A DNA stretch of 64,000 nt from positions 1-64,000 of the forward strand of contig NZ_PVUE01000013.1 of assembly GCF_003003235.1 (NCBI RefSeq), in the 5' to 3' direction. The DNA is from Antricoccus suffuscus (GTDB lineage Bacteria > Actinomycetota > Actinomycetes > Mycobacteriales > Antricoccaceae). The notes below the pieces were generated by a model, which was not told the DNA's origin, ran no database searches, and saw nothing but the letters and a program-made list of their open reading frames with translations. This document shows positions 24,533-34,418 of this stretch, one piece after another. The position numbers were made by a program, and so were the translations under genes. Position 1 is the stretch's first letter. The number at the start of each line of letters is the position of its first letter.

Positions 24533-25637
24533 CCTTTGTTTGGCTCGTGTCCGCAGGCCGACGAAAACGCCGCACCGCCCATCGCCATCCTTGTTTGAAA
24601 AGGCCCCCGATCCCGCTAGGCATCAAAAGCATGACGAACAGCAGCAGTGCGCCGTACGCGAGTGTCGACAGGCTCTGCAGGCCGCGAAACATCTCGGGCA
24701 GCCCCGCTACGACGACCGCGCCGATGACCGGTCCGGCAATCGACCCGCTGCCACCGATCACTACCATGGCGAGTGGTCCGAAGGATGCGGTCGCAAAGGA
24801 GAAATTCTCCGGAAGCACATAACCGAGCCAGTGACCGTAAATAACACCGACCAGCGCCACGAGAACTGACGCCAGGACGAAAGCGATCCGTTTCCCTTTC
24901 GCAACGCCGATTCCGACGCTCGCGGCCAGGGTCTCATCTTCGCGAATGGCCAACCACGAGGCGCCAGTTTTCCGCCGTAGAATTACAGTGGTGGCCAGCA
25001 GCACGAGGGCCAACACGACTGTCCCGAGGACCAGGTAGCTCTGATCTTCATCGATTGTGAACGGCCACAGCCGAAACGGTTTCGCCGCTCCACCGAGCGC
25101 TATCGGTCCAGAGGTGGACACCCCGGCCGTGCCTCCAGTGACAGACGTCCACACCTCGGCGACCTCGTACGCGACGAGGGCGAGACCCGTGGTGAGTAGT
25201 GCAAAATACAGTCCACGGGCGCGAAAGATCACCATGCCCAACAACAGTGTGATGATCGCGGCGGCTGTTCCGGCGACCGCCAAGGACACCCAGCCGCTCC
25301 AGTCAAACCGACCGGTTCCGATGACGCCGATATAGGCCCCTAGTGCGAGAAAAGCGCCCTGCCCCAGCGCAAGTTGGCCCGCCAGTCCGAACACAATGTT
25401 CAAGCAGGCAGCCACCAGCGCCCACATCACGATGACCGTGATCAGATAAATCTCGTGACTTGACGACTGCGCTCCGACCGCGATCGTCAGAGCAGAGCAC
25501 ACGAGTGCAATCAGCAGACGCCACCGCATTCGCAGCCCAAAGTCATCCCAGATGAGACTTCGCCGAGCTGATGACCCTGTTCCCGCCGGGGACCCGTTCT
25601 CGCTAGCCACGCGACCTTCGCGCACGGTTTGTGTCAT
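24510..25637 (-). CDS. livM: HAAT-family ABC transporter permease (LivM-like)
   Basis: A 375-residue membrane protein with about nine to ten hydrophobic segments. The family signature GLAGQLALGQGAFLALGAYI and the coupling-loop region KTGASWLAIREDETLAASVGI and GVAKGKRIAF are clear. The roughly 30-residue N-terminal extension is hydrophilic. It overlaps livH by four bases (ATGA) and livG by 23. It pairs with LivH to form the channel. Confidence 0.92.
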   Translation of the reverse strand: MTQTVREGRVASENGSPAGTGSSARRSLIWDDFGLRMRWRLLIALVCSALTIAVGAQSSSHEIYLITVIVMWALVAACLNIVFGLAGQLALGQGAFLALGAYIGVIGTGRFDWSGWVSLAVAGTAAAIITLLLGMVIFRARGLYFALLTTGLALVAYEVAEVWTSVTGGTAGVSTSGPIALGGAAKPFRLWPFTIDEDQSYLVLGTVVLALVLLATTVILRRKTGASWLAIREDETLAASVGIGVAKGKRIAFVLASVLVALVGVIYGHWLGYVLPENFSFATASFGPLAMVVIGGSGSIAGPVIGAVVVAGLPEMFRGLQSLSTLAYGALLLFVMLLMPSGIGGLFKQGWRWAVRRFRRPADTSQTKDGNDRDN

Positions 25638-26515
25638 AACGTCACCTTCTGCACCCCACCCTGACGGATGGCCCCTTCAGGTCGGACCGACAAGAACACG
25701 ACCAGTAGCGCGAATACCACGATGCCCTGCGCAACATGGGAGATATAGCTTCCCGCCAGCACCTCGATCGCCGCGATCAAGAAACCACCGAGGACGATCG
25801 ACAACATGCGGCCTCCCCCGCCGACCACGACCAGGATCATGAACGCGACGAGCGTCGGGTGAAATCCCATCCGCGGCTCAATGGCGACCGTCGGTGCGAG
25901 CAGCGCACCAGCGATCCCGGCGAGCCCCGCTCCTAGCGCAAATGTGATGGTGCCGATGCCACCCACGTTGATTGCGGTCATCTCCGCGATCTCGCGGTTC
26001 TGCGCCAGAGCCCGTACCTGACGCCCGTACGACGTCCGATACACCAGCCATCCAGCGATCGCGGCCACGACCATCACCACGACGATAATCAGCAGTCGGT
26101 AGGTCGTGATCCTGATCCCGCCGATCTGAACCATTCCCTGCATCGGCGCCGGGACGGCGAGAACGTCTTTACCCCAGACCATCACGAGTAGTTCCTGGAT
26201 CACGATGGACAACGCCAACGAACCCACTAGAACGGTGATGAGGGTGCGGCTGGCGAGCCGTCGAAAGACGCTAATCTCCAGCAGCGCACCGATGACTGCG
26301 ACGCCGACGGCGCTCAACGCGACGCCGACGAAGAAGTTCATCCCGAGCCCGACGACCAAGGTGTATTGCAGGAAGGCGCCCAGCGCATACATTTCACCGT
26401 GGGCGAAGTTCGGTATGTGCAGAGCGGTGAAAACGAGGAACAGTCCGAGTGCGATGAGGACATAAGCCCCACCGAGGACGAGTCCGTTGACAATCTGTTG
26501 CAGGAGCAAGGACAT
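25634..26515 (-). CDS. livH: HAAT-family ABC transporter permease (LivH-like)
   Basis: A 293-residue membrane protein with eight or so hydrophobic segments. Landmarks are LLLQQIVNGLVLGGAYVLIA at the N-terminus, NFAHGEMYALGAFLQY, and YGRQVRALAQNREIAEMTAI, NVGGIGTITFALGAGLAGIA, the coupling region of LivH. It lies 54 bases after the binding-protein gene and overlaps livM. Confidence 0.93.
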   Translation of the reverse strand: MSLLLQQIVNGLVLGGAYVLIALGLFLVFTALHIPNFAHGEMYALGAFLQYTLVVGLGMNFFVGVALSAVGVAVIGALLEISVFRRLASRTLITVLVGSLALSIVIQELLVMVWGKDVLAVPAPMQGMVQIGGIRITTYRLLIIVVVMVVAAIAGWLVYRTSYGRQVRALAQNREIAEMTAINVGGIGTITFALGAGLAGIAGALLAPTVAIEPRMGFHPTLVAFMILVVVGGGGRMLSIVLGGFLIAAIEVLAGSYISHVAQGIVVFALLVVFLSVRPEGAIRQGGVQKVTL

Positions 26516-26569
26516 CCCTGGGTCTCTCCTATCTACCTGATTCGAGTCTGGATCCGACTTCTCGGCGTC

Positions 26570-27769
26570 TTACTTGGTGTCTTTGACAACGACCCAACCC
26601 GTTCCCATCTGCCAGACAGCGGTTATGGCAGGCACGCTCACGCGGCGGTCCTTGAAGACAAGTCCCTTGGCTTGTGGGGTGAACTGGTTCAAGGTGGTCT
26701 TGTCGAGCTCGTCGGCCTTGAGGCCCGCAAGCGCCTTGGACAAGGACTCTTTATCTACCCCGTCGGACTTCTCGAGTGCCGCGATGACGGTCATCATGGC
26801 GTCGTAGGCGAAGGCGCTGTAGCCACCTGCCTTGTCACCCAGCGCCTTGTTCAGCGCGACGGCGGTCGGATTACCGTCCGCGACGAACGTGTCCAAGCTG
26901 TACGCCGGGGAGGACCGCGTCACGTTGGTCATGTAGTCCTCGCCGCCCATGATCTTCAATTGTTGGGCGTTGGTCAGCGTGGCGACCCACATGATCTCCA
27001 TCGTGCCGCCCAATTGGCGCATCTGCTTCGTGATGAGCGCGGCTTCGGTCGGATTCGCCCGCAGGATGTACAGATCGGCCTTGGCACTGATAACTTCCGA
27101 GACCTGTGAATTGAAGTCGGTGTCACCCAACTTCTCGGCCTGGTCGGCGACAATCTCCCGGCCTGCGCCCTTGATCTGCTTGATCAGCTCGTCGTGCGAC
27201 CCCATGAGCGCCGTGTGCGTCTGGTCGGTGATCACAGCGATCCGCTTCAGATCAGGATGCGCGTCGAGATAGTCCACAAGCCCCTTGTTCGCCGCATCTT
27301 GGTCCCCCGCCGTCTGGAAGACATTCGGGTTGGCGGTAGCGCCCTCGACGGTGGCGGAGTAGAGCAGCCAGGCTGCATCCGACTTCCCCATCGATGGCTG
27401 AACTGCCGAGGTCGATCCAGAGTTGAACGGGCCAAGAATGATTGAGTTTCCGTCGTCGAGTGCCTCGTGGCTGACCGCTACGGCTCCCTGCGCCTTGCCT
27501 TCGTCGTTGTAAACGCTCAGCTTCAGCTTTCGCTTCTTACCGGTTACCTCGACCCCGCCATCTTTGTTGACCTTATCGACAACGTGCTGGAACGTCGCCA
27601 CGACTGTCTCGCCGTATACGGCCGACGGTCCGGTCATCGGCGCGATAGAAGCGATCTTGATTGGCCCATCGTCGTCACTGCCCGAACTTCCTGAGCAGCC
27701 CGTGAGGGCAAGAGCAAAGGCGCATGCGACAGCGATCAGCATTCCTGTGCGTGATCGAGATTTCGACAT
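26570..27769 (-). CDS. HAAT-family substrate-binding lipoprotein
   Basis: A 399-residue periplasmic-binding-fold lipoprotein. The start at 27769 (MSKSRSRTGMLIAVACAF) has an AAAGGAAG site; the open frame to 27892 is rejected. The lipobox LALTGCSGSSG places the lipidated cysteine near residue 24. Mature sequence matches the Leu/Ile/Val-binding (Peripla_BP_6) family: IKIASIAPMTGPSAVYGETV, LGPFNSGSTSAVQPSMGKSD, AFAYDAMMTVIAAL. First gene of the importer operon, read away from the acyl-CoA synthetase at 28003. The cluster has no enzyme of its own, so neighbours may supply the ligand's catabolism. Confidence 0.92.
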   Translation of the reverse strand: MSKSRSRTGMLIAVACAFALALTGCSGSSGSDDDGPIKIASIAPMTGPSAVYGETVVATFQHVVDKVNKDGGVEVTGKKRKLKLSVYNDEGKAQGAVAVSHEALDDGNSIILGPFNSGSTSAVQPSMGKSDAAWLLYSATVEGATANPNVFQTAGDQDAANKGLVDYLDAHPDLKRIAVITDQTHTALMGSHDELIKQIKGAGREIVADQAEKLGDTDFNSQVSEVISAKADLYILRANPTEAALITKQMRQLGGTMEIMWVATLTNAQQLKIMGGEDYMTNVTRSSPAYSLDTFVADGNPTAVALNKALGDKAGGYSAFAYDAMMTVIAALEKSDGVDKESLSKALAGLKADELDKTTLNQFTPQAKGLVFKDRRVSVPAITAVWQMGTGWVVVKDTK

Positions 27770-28002
27770 CGATCTTCCTTTCAAGAACCCGGCTAGGTGC
27801 GCCGCGCGCGCTCGTTTCGTGTCCGGGGTTGCGATCAATGTAGAGCAAACCTTACAGTGGAGTAAAGTCCGGAATGAGAAACTTTCCAACAATCATTTAT
27901 CGTTATGATGCGCTTGAACCGCACAGCCCATGGTGCGCGCGCAGACTGCACGTCGTCACCGGCGTACGCCGTTACCCATCTATGTAAGGGATCTATAGCT
28001 CA

Positions 28003-29613
28003 ATGTGTGAGTTGCCACCGATTTCTAAGCGAACCCTCAGCAGTGCATTCGACAAGGCCCTGAAGACGTGCCCGGACAATATTGCGCACGTCGCGGGTGG
28101 TGACGCATGGACGTTTGCGCAAAGCTACGAGCATGCAATGCGGATCGCCGGCGGGCTCCATCAGCTCGGCGCGCAACGTCAGCAGACGATCGCCCTCATG
28201 CTGGACAACTCAATGGACGCCATGCACGTGTGGACCGGCATCACCCTCGGCGGCGCTATCGAGGTGCCCATCAACACGGCGCACAAAGGCCATTTCCTGA
28301 GCCACGTGCTGAACGATGCACAGACCTCGATTGCGATCGTGGAAGACACGTATGCCGAACGCGTCGAACGAGTCGCCGAAGAGCTGACAAATCTTCGCAC
28401 GTTGGTCGTGCGCGGTGACATCTCCGCGGCAGATCGGCTGCGCGAACGCTTCAGAGTCATCGGTCTCGATGAGGTCGTCAGCGCCGACCCGCTGGAATCT
28501 CGGCCGAACCGGCATGATGACCTCATCGCGTACATGTACACCTCGGGCACGACCGGGATGTCCAAAGGCGTCGAGATCTCCCATGTGCACGCCTATACCT
28601 ACTCATCACGAGAAGATGGGCCGCGGGGACCGAGCCCGTCTGATCGGGTCCTCGTGACCCTTCCGATGTTTCATCTCGCTGGACAGTGGGTCGGGTGCTA
28701 TCAGTCGTTGATCCACCAAAACACCTGCGTCATCGAGCCGGGCTTCTCGGCGAGCAAATTCTGGTCCGTCGTACGCGAAAACAAGATCACCTACACCACG
28801 CTGCTCGGCGCCATGGCGGAGATATTGCAGCAGCAACCCCCGCAGGCCGACGACGCGGACAATCCCCTGAAGTACGCCACGATGCACCCGCTCGCGTCCG
28901 ACGTCTTGGGGTTTGCCGAGCGGTTCGGCATCGAGATCGGCACGGGCTATGGGATGAGCGAGATCGGCGGGGTGATGACCGGTTCGTGGGAGTCCCTGCA
29001 GCCGGGCGAGGCCGGGCGGGCCCGTGACGGGTATCAACTGAGGGTCGTCGACCCCGCTGGCGCCGACGTACAGCCAGACGAGGTCGGCGAACTGTGGGTG
29101 AAGCCCGACGACCCGCTGATGGTCATGAACGGATATCACAACCTCCCGGACAAGACCGCTGACACGATCGTGGATGGATGGGTCCACACCGGTGACGCCT
29201 TCAAGACCGACGACGACGGACACTTCTACTTCGTCGACCGGATGAAAGACGCGCTGCGCCGGCGGGGCGAGAACATTTCCAGTTTCGAGGTCGAGAAGGT
29301 CATCAACGAATACCCGCAGGTGTATGAGAGCGCGGTCGTCGCCGTACCGTCGGACCTCACCGAGGATGACATCAAGGCCGTCATCGTCACCCGAGAAGGA
29401 CAGTCAATCGATCCGGTCGAGCTCATTGAGTTCCTCGTCGATCGGATGCCGTACTTCATGGTGCCGAGATATCTGCAATTTGCCTCGTCCCTGCCGCGTA
29501 CGCCGACACAGAAGGTCCAGAAGCACCTCCTCAGGGACGCCGACGCCAATCAGGACGTGTGGGACCGGGAAGCGGCCGGCATCACGATCACGCGGGAGGG
29601 TCGTCGTGCATAA
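28003..29613 (+). CDS. acyl-CoA synthetase (AMP-forming ligase)
   Basis: A 536-residue ANL-superfamily ligase resembling crotonobetaine/carnitine-CoA ligases. Motifs are AYMYTSGTTGMSKGVEISH near residue 185, GTGYGMSEIGGVMTG, HFYFVDRMKDALRRRGENIS and the C-terminal lysine motif PRTPTQKVQKHLLR. Its end overlaps the GTG start of the carboxylase gene by eight bases, so acid activation and carboxylation of the resulting acyl-CoA are probably consecutive. Divergent from the importer at 27769, which may deliver its acid. A 233-base intergenic region separates the two starts. Confidence 0.93.
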   Translation: MCELPPISKRTLSSAFDKALKTCPDNIAHVAGGDAWTFAQSYEHAMRIAGGLHQLGAQRQQTIALMLDNSMDAMHVWTGITLGGAIEVPINTAHKGHFLSHVLNDAQTSIAIVEDTYAERVERVAEELTNLRTLVVRGDISAADRLRERFRVIGLDEVVSADPLESRPNRHDDLIAYMYTSGTTGMSKGVEISHVHAYTYSSREDGPRGPSPSDRVLVTLPMFHLAGQWVGCYQSLIHQNTCVIEPGFSASKFWSVVRENKITYTTLLGAMAEILQQQPPQADDADNPLKYATMHPLASDVLGFAERFGIEIGTGYGMSEIGGVMTGSWESLQPGEAGRARDGYQLRVVDPAGADVQPDEVGELWVKPDDPLMVMNGYHNLPDKTADTIVDGWVHTGDAFKTDDDGHFYFVDRMKDALRRRGENISSFEVEKVINEYPQVYESAVVAVPSDLTEDDIKAVIVTREGQSIDPVELIEFLVDRMPYFMVPRYLQFASSLPRTPTQKVQKHLLRDADANQDVWDREAAGITITREGRRA

Positions 29614-32600
29614 GCTCCTGATTGCCAATCGCGGCGAGATCGCCGTCCGCGTCATCGAATCGGCCGCCGCGATGGGAATCGCCACGGTCGCGATCGCACC
29701 CGAGGATGATGCCAGTTGCCTTCACGCTGACCGTGGCGACGAGTTCGTGCAGCTCCGAGGGTCCGGCGCATCGGCGTACCTGGATATCGAGGCAATCACG
29801 CGGGTGGCTGTTGAGATGTCCTGCGATGCAGTGCATCCGGGGTATGGATTTCTGTCCGAGAACCCCGACTTCGTGCGAAGCCTGGACCGCGCCGGGATCG
29901 GGTTTGTCGGCCCGTCGGTCGACGCCCTCGAACGGTTCGGCGACAAGTCGAGCGCCCTCGCGGTGGCGCGCGAGCTCGGCGTACCGGTCCTCGCCGGTAC
30001 GACGGGCGCCACCACACTAAGCGAGGCCGAGGACTTCATCCGCCGGCTTGGACCCGACGCCACCGTCATGGTCAAAGCCTTGGCTGGCGGTGGCGGCCGA
30101 GGAATGGCGCCGGTCCTGCAACCGGGCGACCTCGAGGGCACGTACGCCCGGTGCTCCGCCGAGGCCACCATGGCCTTTGGGCGCGCCGATCTGTACGTCG
30201 AGCAGCTCCTCAACCGTGCCCGTCATATCGAGGTCCAAGTGCTCGCCGACGGCCAGGGCGGCGTCGTCGTGCTGGGCGACCGTGACTGCAGTGTCCAGCG
30301 CCGGCGCCAGAAACTCATTGAGGTCGCGCCTGCCGTCTGGACAAGTGCCGCTACGCGCGGGCGCCTGCACGAGGCGGCGATCCGCATGATCGGCTCGGGC
30401 AATTACTCCGGGCTCGCGACCGTGGAGTTCCTCGTGCAGGACGATGACTATTTCTTCCTCGAGGTGAACCCGCGGATACAGGTCGAGCACACCGTCACCG
30501 AAGCAACCACCGGGCTGGACCTGGTACAGGCGGCGCTGCGGATCTCAGACGGCGAATCCCTCGCGTCCCTCGGTCTAGACGAGACACCGCCTGCAACGGG
30601 GGTGGCGATTCAGGCCCGAGTGAACGCCGAAGTCCTGCGTCCCGATGGCACCGTGCATGCCGGCACCGGCCAGCTGACGACGTTTCAGCCGCCGCTCGGT
30701 CGCAACGTCCGCGTCGATACGCATGGCCAACCCGGATCCGTGGTTAGTCCGCGATACGACTCACTGCTCGCGAAGGTGATCGTCACCGAACGCGACATCG
30801 CTGCAGCCCGCGACAAACTCGCCCGCGCGCTTGCCGATTTCAAGATCCGCGGCGTACCGGCAAACCTTCCGGTGTTGCAGGCGCTGCTCGCCGGCGAGCA
30901 GTTCGTCACCGGCCAGATCACCACGTCCTACGTCGACGACCAACTCAAGGAAATCCTCGAGGGACTCCCGCCGAGCCAGTCCGAACCGGACGAGCGCGGG
31001 CAAAGTGCTGCCCCGGCAGCCGAGTTCACGGTGGACGTCCCACCGGACGCCTTCGGGCCTGGATCGCACCTGCAGGGCGTTATCGTCGAGATACCGGTCC
31101 GCGAGGGCGACGACGTCGGCGTCGGCACCGAGCTGTGCATCCTGGAAGCAATGAAGATGCAGCACGTGATTACCGCCGACCGAGGTGGCGTCGTCACCGC
31201 GATCACCCGCGAGATCGGCGATCTCATCGATATCGACGACGTCGTGGTGTGGCTGCTTCCCGGCACCGACGAGATCGGCGCACAGAGTGTGGCTGCCGAG
31301 ATTGACCTCGAGACGATCCGGCCGGATCTCGCCGAGTCGATCGAGCGTCACCGGATCGGGCTCGACGAGGGACGACCGACCGTCGTCGACTCTCGACACC
31401 GGCAAGGGCGACGTACCGCCCGCGAAAACATCGACGCCCTAGTCGATCCCGGATCGTTTGTGGAATACGGGTCATTGGCAATCGCCGCGCAACGCCGCCG
31501 GCGTACCGAACAGGACTTGATCGAACGGACCCCCGCGGACGGCATCGTGCTAGGCACCGCCATGGTCAGCGGTACTCCGATCGCCGTCTTTGCCTACGAC
31601 TACACCGTGCTTGCCGGGACGCAGGGTTACACGAACCACCGCAAGATGGACCGGCTGTTCAGGGTCGCAGACCAGCTCAAGCTGCCGATCGTCATCTTCG
31701 CCGAAGGCGGTGGCGGACGACCCGGGGACACCGACAAACCGAACGGGCCGGGCTTGATCGGCGAGACGTTTCTGCTGCTCGCCGCGATGGTCGGCAAAGT
31801 CCCCATCGTGGGCGTCGTCGCCGGCTACAGCTTCGCCGGCAATGCCGCGCTCGTCGGCTCCTGCGACGTTGTGATCGCCACGAAGGACAGCAGCATCGGC
31901 ATGGGCGGTCCGGCGATGATCGAGGGCGGCGGGCTCGGCGTACACGATCCCCGCGACATCGGGCCGATGCGGGTGCAATACCCCAACGGTGTGGTCGACA
32001 TCGTCGTCGACGACGAAGTGCAGGCCGTACGACGCTGCCGTCAAGTGCTGCAGCATCTGACCTCATCGCGGCTGGATGAGGCGTCCGGCGAATCGCCGGC
32101 CGATCAGCGAACACTGCGGCATTTTGTGCCCGAGAACCGCTTACGTAGCTACGACATGCGTCCGATAATCGACACGCTGGTCGATCCGGGTTCGCTGATC
32201 GAGCTGCGGCAAGGGTTCGGGGTAGGGATGATTACCTCGCTGGCTCGGGTAGACGGCACGACCATCGGGATCCTCGCGAACAATCCGCACCATCTTGGCG
32301 GTGCGATTGACGCGCAGGGGGCGGACAAGGCGACTCGTTTTCTCACCATGTGCCAAGACATGAAGATCCCGCTGCTGAGTTTGTGTGACACGCCAGGGTT
32401 CATGGTCGGGCCCGACTCGGAGCGTGACGCGACGGTCCGGCGGTTCGGGGCGTTCTTTGTCGCGGGCGCGCGGCTGACCACGCCTAAGATCATGGTCGTG
32501 ACACGTAAGGGATATGGATTAGGCGCGATGGCGATGGCTGGCGGCAGTCTTCTGACGCCGCTGTTCACGGTCGCGTGGCCGACAGGAGAATTTGGCGGGA

Positions 32601-32818
32601 TGGGACTGGAGGGCGCCGTACGCCTCGGGTTCCGAAAGGAGCTGGAAGCGATCACCGATCCACAGCGGCAGGCACAACGCTACAACGAACTACTCGAGGA
32701 CATGTATCAGACCGGCAAAGCGACGAACATCGCCGCTGTCTATGAGATCGATGACGTGATCGATCCGGCCGACACCAGGGCGTTGATATCTCAGTCGTTG
32801 AAGATCGCCCTCAAATGA
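29606..32818 (+). CDS. single-chain biotin-dependent acyl-CoA carboxylase
   Basis: A 1070-residue fusion starting at GTG 29606 with GGGAGGG five bases before it. Residues 1-450 are biotin carboxylase (KLLIANRGEIAVRVIESA, HPGYGFLSENPDF, KALAGGGGRGMA, EVNPRIQVEHTVTE). A biotinyl domain follows with the biotin lysine near 517 in CILEAMKMQHV. The last 500 residues are both halves of the carboxyltransferase (GYTNHRKMDRLFRVADQ, AGYSFAGNAAL, GILANNPHHLGGAIDAQGAD, LCDTPGFMVGPDSE, KGYGLGAMAMAGGS). The enzyme carboxylates an acyl-CoA using bicarbonate and ATP. Most actinobacterial carboxylases split these parts over two or three genes, as the second set at 45078-48271 does. Acyl substrate (acetyl, propionyl or a branched acyl-CoA) not determinable. 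Confidence 0.93.
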   Translation: MHKLLIANRGEIAVRVIESAAAMGIATVAIAPEDDASCLHADRGDEFVQLRGSGASAYLDIEAITRVAVEMSCDAVHPGYGFLSENPDFVRSLDRAGIGFVGPSVDALERFGDKSSALAVARELGVPVLAGTTGATTLSEAEDFIRRLGPDATVMVKALAGGGGRGMAPVLQPGDLEGTYARCSAEATMAFGRADLYVEQLLNRARHIEVQVLADGQGGVVVLGDRDCSVQRRRQKLIEVAPAVWTSAATRGRLHEAAIRMIGSGNYSGLATVEFLVQDDDYFFLEVNPRIQVEHTVTEATTGLDLVQAALRISDGESLASLGLDETPPATGVAIQARVNAEVLRPDGTVHAGTGQLTTFQPPLGRNVRVDTHGQPGSVVSPRYDSLLAKVIVTERDIAAARDKLARALADFKIRGVPANLPVLQALLAGEQFVTGQITTSYVDDQLKEILEGLPPSQSEPDERGQSAAPAAEFTVDVPPDAFGPGSHLQGVIVEIPVREGDDVGVGTELCILEAMKMQHVITADRGGVVTAITREIGDLIDIDDVVVWLLPGTDEIGAQSVAAEIDLETIRPDLAESIERHRIGLDEGRPTVVDSRHRQGRRTARENIDALVDPGSFVEYGSLAIAAQRRRRTEQDLIERTPADGIVLGTAMVSGTPIAVFAYDYTVLAGTQGYTNHRKMDRLFRVADQLKLPIVIFAEGGGGRPGDTDKPNGPGLIGETFLLLAAMVGKVPIVGVVAGYSFAGNAALVGSCDVVIATKDSSIGMGGPAMIEGGGLGVHDPRDIGPMRVQYPNGVVDIVVDDEVQAVRRCRQVLQHLTSSRLDEASGESPADQRTLRHFVPENRLRSYDMRPIIDTLVDPGSLIELRQGFGVGMITSLARVDGTTIGILANNPHHLGGAIDAQGADKATRFLTMCQDMKIPLLSLCDTPGFMVGPDSERDATVRRFGAFFVAGARLTTPKIMVVTRKGYGLGAMAMAGGSLLTPLFTVAWPTGEFGGMGLEGAVRLGFRKELEAITDPQRQAQRYNELLEDMYQTGKATNIAAVYEIDDVIDPADTRALISQSLKIALK

Positions 32819-33375
32819 AGGACCGGCGACGGTCGATCGCGGAGGCCGCGGAACAGGTGTTCGCCGTACTGGGGTATGCGCAGACCAGTATCGGCGCGAT
32901 CGCCGAGGCCTCGGGCGTGACTCGCCCGACTGTCTATTCCTACTTCGACTCCAAGTACGAAATCTTCAGGACCGTCGCCGAGTCCGTGCGGGACGAAGTC
33001 CTTGCCACACAAGAGAACGCAGGCGATGATCCCCGCACCATCCTGCAGCGCACAACTAGTGAGTATCTCAATCAGTGGGTTCGTCATTACGGCGTACTCA
33101 CCGTCATCGCGCACGAAGCGCTCAGCGACCCACAGTTCGCGAAACTCCTCGACGACGTACTCGGCCGGCCCGGCAACCGCCATAGGAAATTCATCGAGCG
33201 TCTGGCCGCCGAGGGGCGAGCGAGCCCGCGGTTGTCGGCGCAGGAGATCGTTCACTTGCACGTAGGCGCCACAATGCGCATGGCTCAAGTGGTAGTGCGT
33301 AACCCCAACCGCGAGAAGGAATGCGCCAAGACCCTATTCAATGCGCTGCTGATCATGATCAACCTGCACGACTGA
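32815..33375 (+). CDS. TetR-family regulator
   Basis: A 186-residue regulator whose ATG overlaps the carboxylase TGA by four bases. The helix-turn-helix is SIGAIAEASGVTRPTVYSYF near residue 24-43, followed by DSKYEIFRTVAES; the remainder is a helical ligand domain. Being the third gene of the acyl-CoA synthetase/carboxylase operon, it most likely represses that operon in response to an acyl-CoA. No operator was identified with confidence upstream of 28003. Confidence 0.88.
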   Translation: MKDRRRSIAEAAEQVFAVLGYAQTSIGAIAEASGVTRPTVYSYFDSKYEIFRTVAESVRDEVLATQENAGDDPRTILQRTTSEYLNQWVRHYGVLTVIAHEALSDPQFAKLLDDVLGRPGNRHRKFIERLAAEGRASPRLSAQEIVHLHVGATMRMAQVVVRNPNREKECAKTLFNALLIMINLHD

Positions 33376-33435
33376 CGAGTCGACTCAAATCGGGTTTCTT
33401 ACAGCTCGGGTGCTTTGGGTCTTTGCATCGGCGAC

Positions 33436-34068
33436 CTATTTGGTGTCGGTAACGACGACCGTCTGACCGATGAAGGTTCCTTCCACCGCGGCGCGCAGGA
33501 GGAAATCGGCGACGTTTGCGCGAGATGTGGTGGGGTAAATCGGCAACTTTGTCACCTTCTCGAGCGCAACCGCGGCGTAACGGCCGCTGTCTCGGTTGTT
33601 CAACGCCCCGGGGTATTCGAGCGTCCATTTCAGATCGCTGGCCTTCAAGAGCACTTCGGACGCGGCCTTGTCTGCGTAGACCTTCCGAAGCAGGGTGCGA
33701 AATATGGGGCTCACGAGGAATGAGGCTTTGGCGAGGGAGTCGCCGACTCCGAACGCAGACAGGACAACGAAACGGTCAACACCTGACGTCTTCGCCGATG
33801 CGATGACTGCACGAACGGTGTCGGTGATCAGCGTGGGCGTTTCGCGGGCACTTTTCACCCCAAGCGTGCTGATGATCGCGTCGTGTCCGCGGGCTGCGTC
33901 CGCGATCACGGCGGCGTCGGTGACATCGCCGCTGACGATTTGAGCGCGCGGATCGACGGTGGCGTCGGCCCTTCGAACGAGCGCGGTGACCTGGTGTCCC
34001 TGGTCGAGTGCTTTTTGGATGAGGAGTATGCCGGTGCGGCCGGTGGCTCCGAGGACAAGAAACTTCAT
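33436..34068 (-). CDS. NAD(P)-binding Rossmann protein (NmrA/atypical SDR)
   Basis: A 210-residue single-domain atypical short-chain dehydrogenase. The N-terminal nucleotide-binding motif is FLVLGATGRTGILLIQKALD, with an NADP-type Arg after the second strand (LVRRAD); GDVTDAAVIADAARGHDAII and LEYPGALN follow as in NmrA-like and flavin-reductase-type proteins. A classical YxxxK active site is not evident. Function is probably redox sensing or quinone/flavin reduction. A MarR-type operator lies about 240 bases upstream, suggesting control by the MarR regulator at 34419. Confidence 0.85.
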   Translation of the reverse strand: MKFLVLGATGRTGILLIQKALDQGHQVTALVRRADATVDPRAQIVSGDVTDAAVIADAARGHDAIISTLGVKSARETPTLITDTVRAVIASAKTSGVDRFVVLSAFGVGDSLAKASFLVSPIFRTLLRKVYADKAASEVLLKASDLKWTLEYPGALNNRDSGRYAAVALEKVTKLPIYPTTSRANVADFLLRAAVEGTFIGQTVVVTDTK

Positions 34069-34418
34069 GATCTTTCGCCTTCTATCGAGGGATGAATGGG
34101 GGTGTTGGTGTCGCGACCGTGGGCACGGTGCCCGACTAGTGGCGCGACTCGGTGAGGCCGTTAGGAGCGGCGTACGCGCGGCGGTGCATCGGGATTGAGT
34201 ACCAGGCGCGTGTGGCGAGCCGACTATCAGGCTTCGAACTTGTGGTAGCGCGACTCCTCCCGCGGCACTCGCCCGCCTCGGAAGTTCTCCGGGACCATTG
34301 CTTGAATATTAGTCAATAATGTTGACTATGTCAATTCGGCCGTCGCGTGCTGACGAACGCCGAATTCGAAGGCACCACCAAACGGGACTCAGGGGGCGCG
34401 CGACTCGGCGCGACCGGT
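34069..34418. other. intergenic region upstream of the NAD(P)-binding protein
   Basis: About 350 bases with no convincing gene. It contains the palindrome at 34310-34328. The stretch nearest the downstream gene shows nothing recognisable apart from expected promoter function. Confidence 0.4.
34310..34328. promoter_or_regulatory. candidate MarR operator
   Basis: Perfect 7-base arms TAGTCAA and TTGACTA separated by five bases. A degenerate copy with the same right arm and spacing lies at 35057-35075 upstream of the MarR gene. Length and symmetry fit MarR dimers. Confidence 0.55.
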
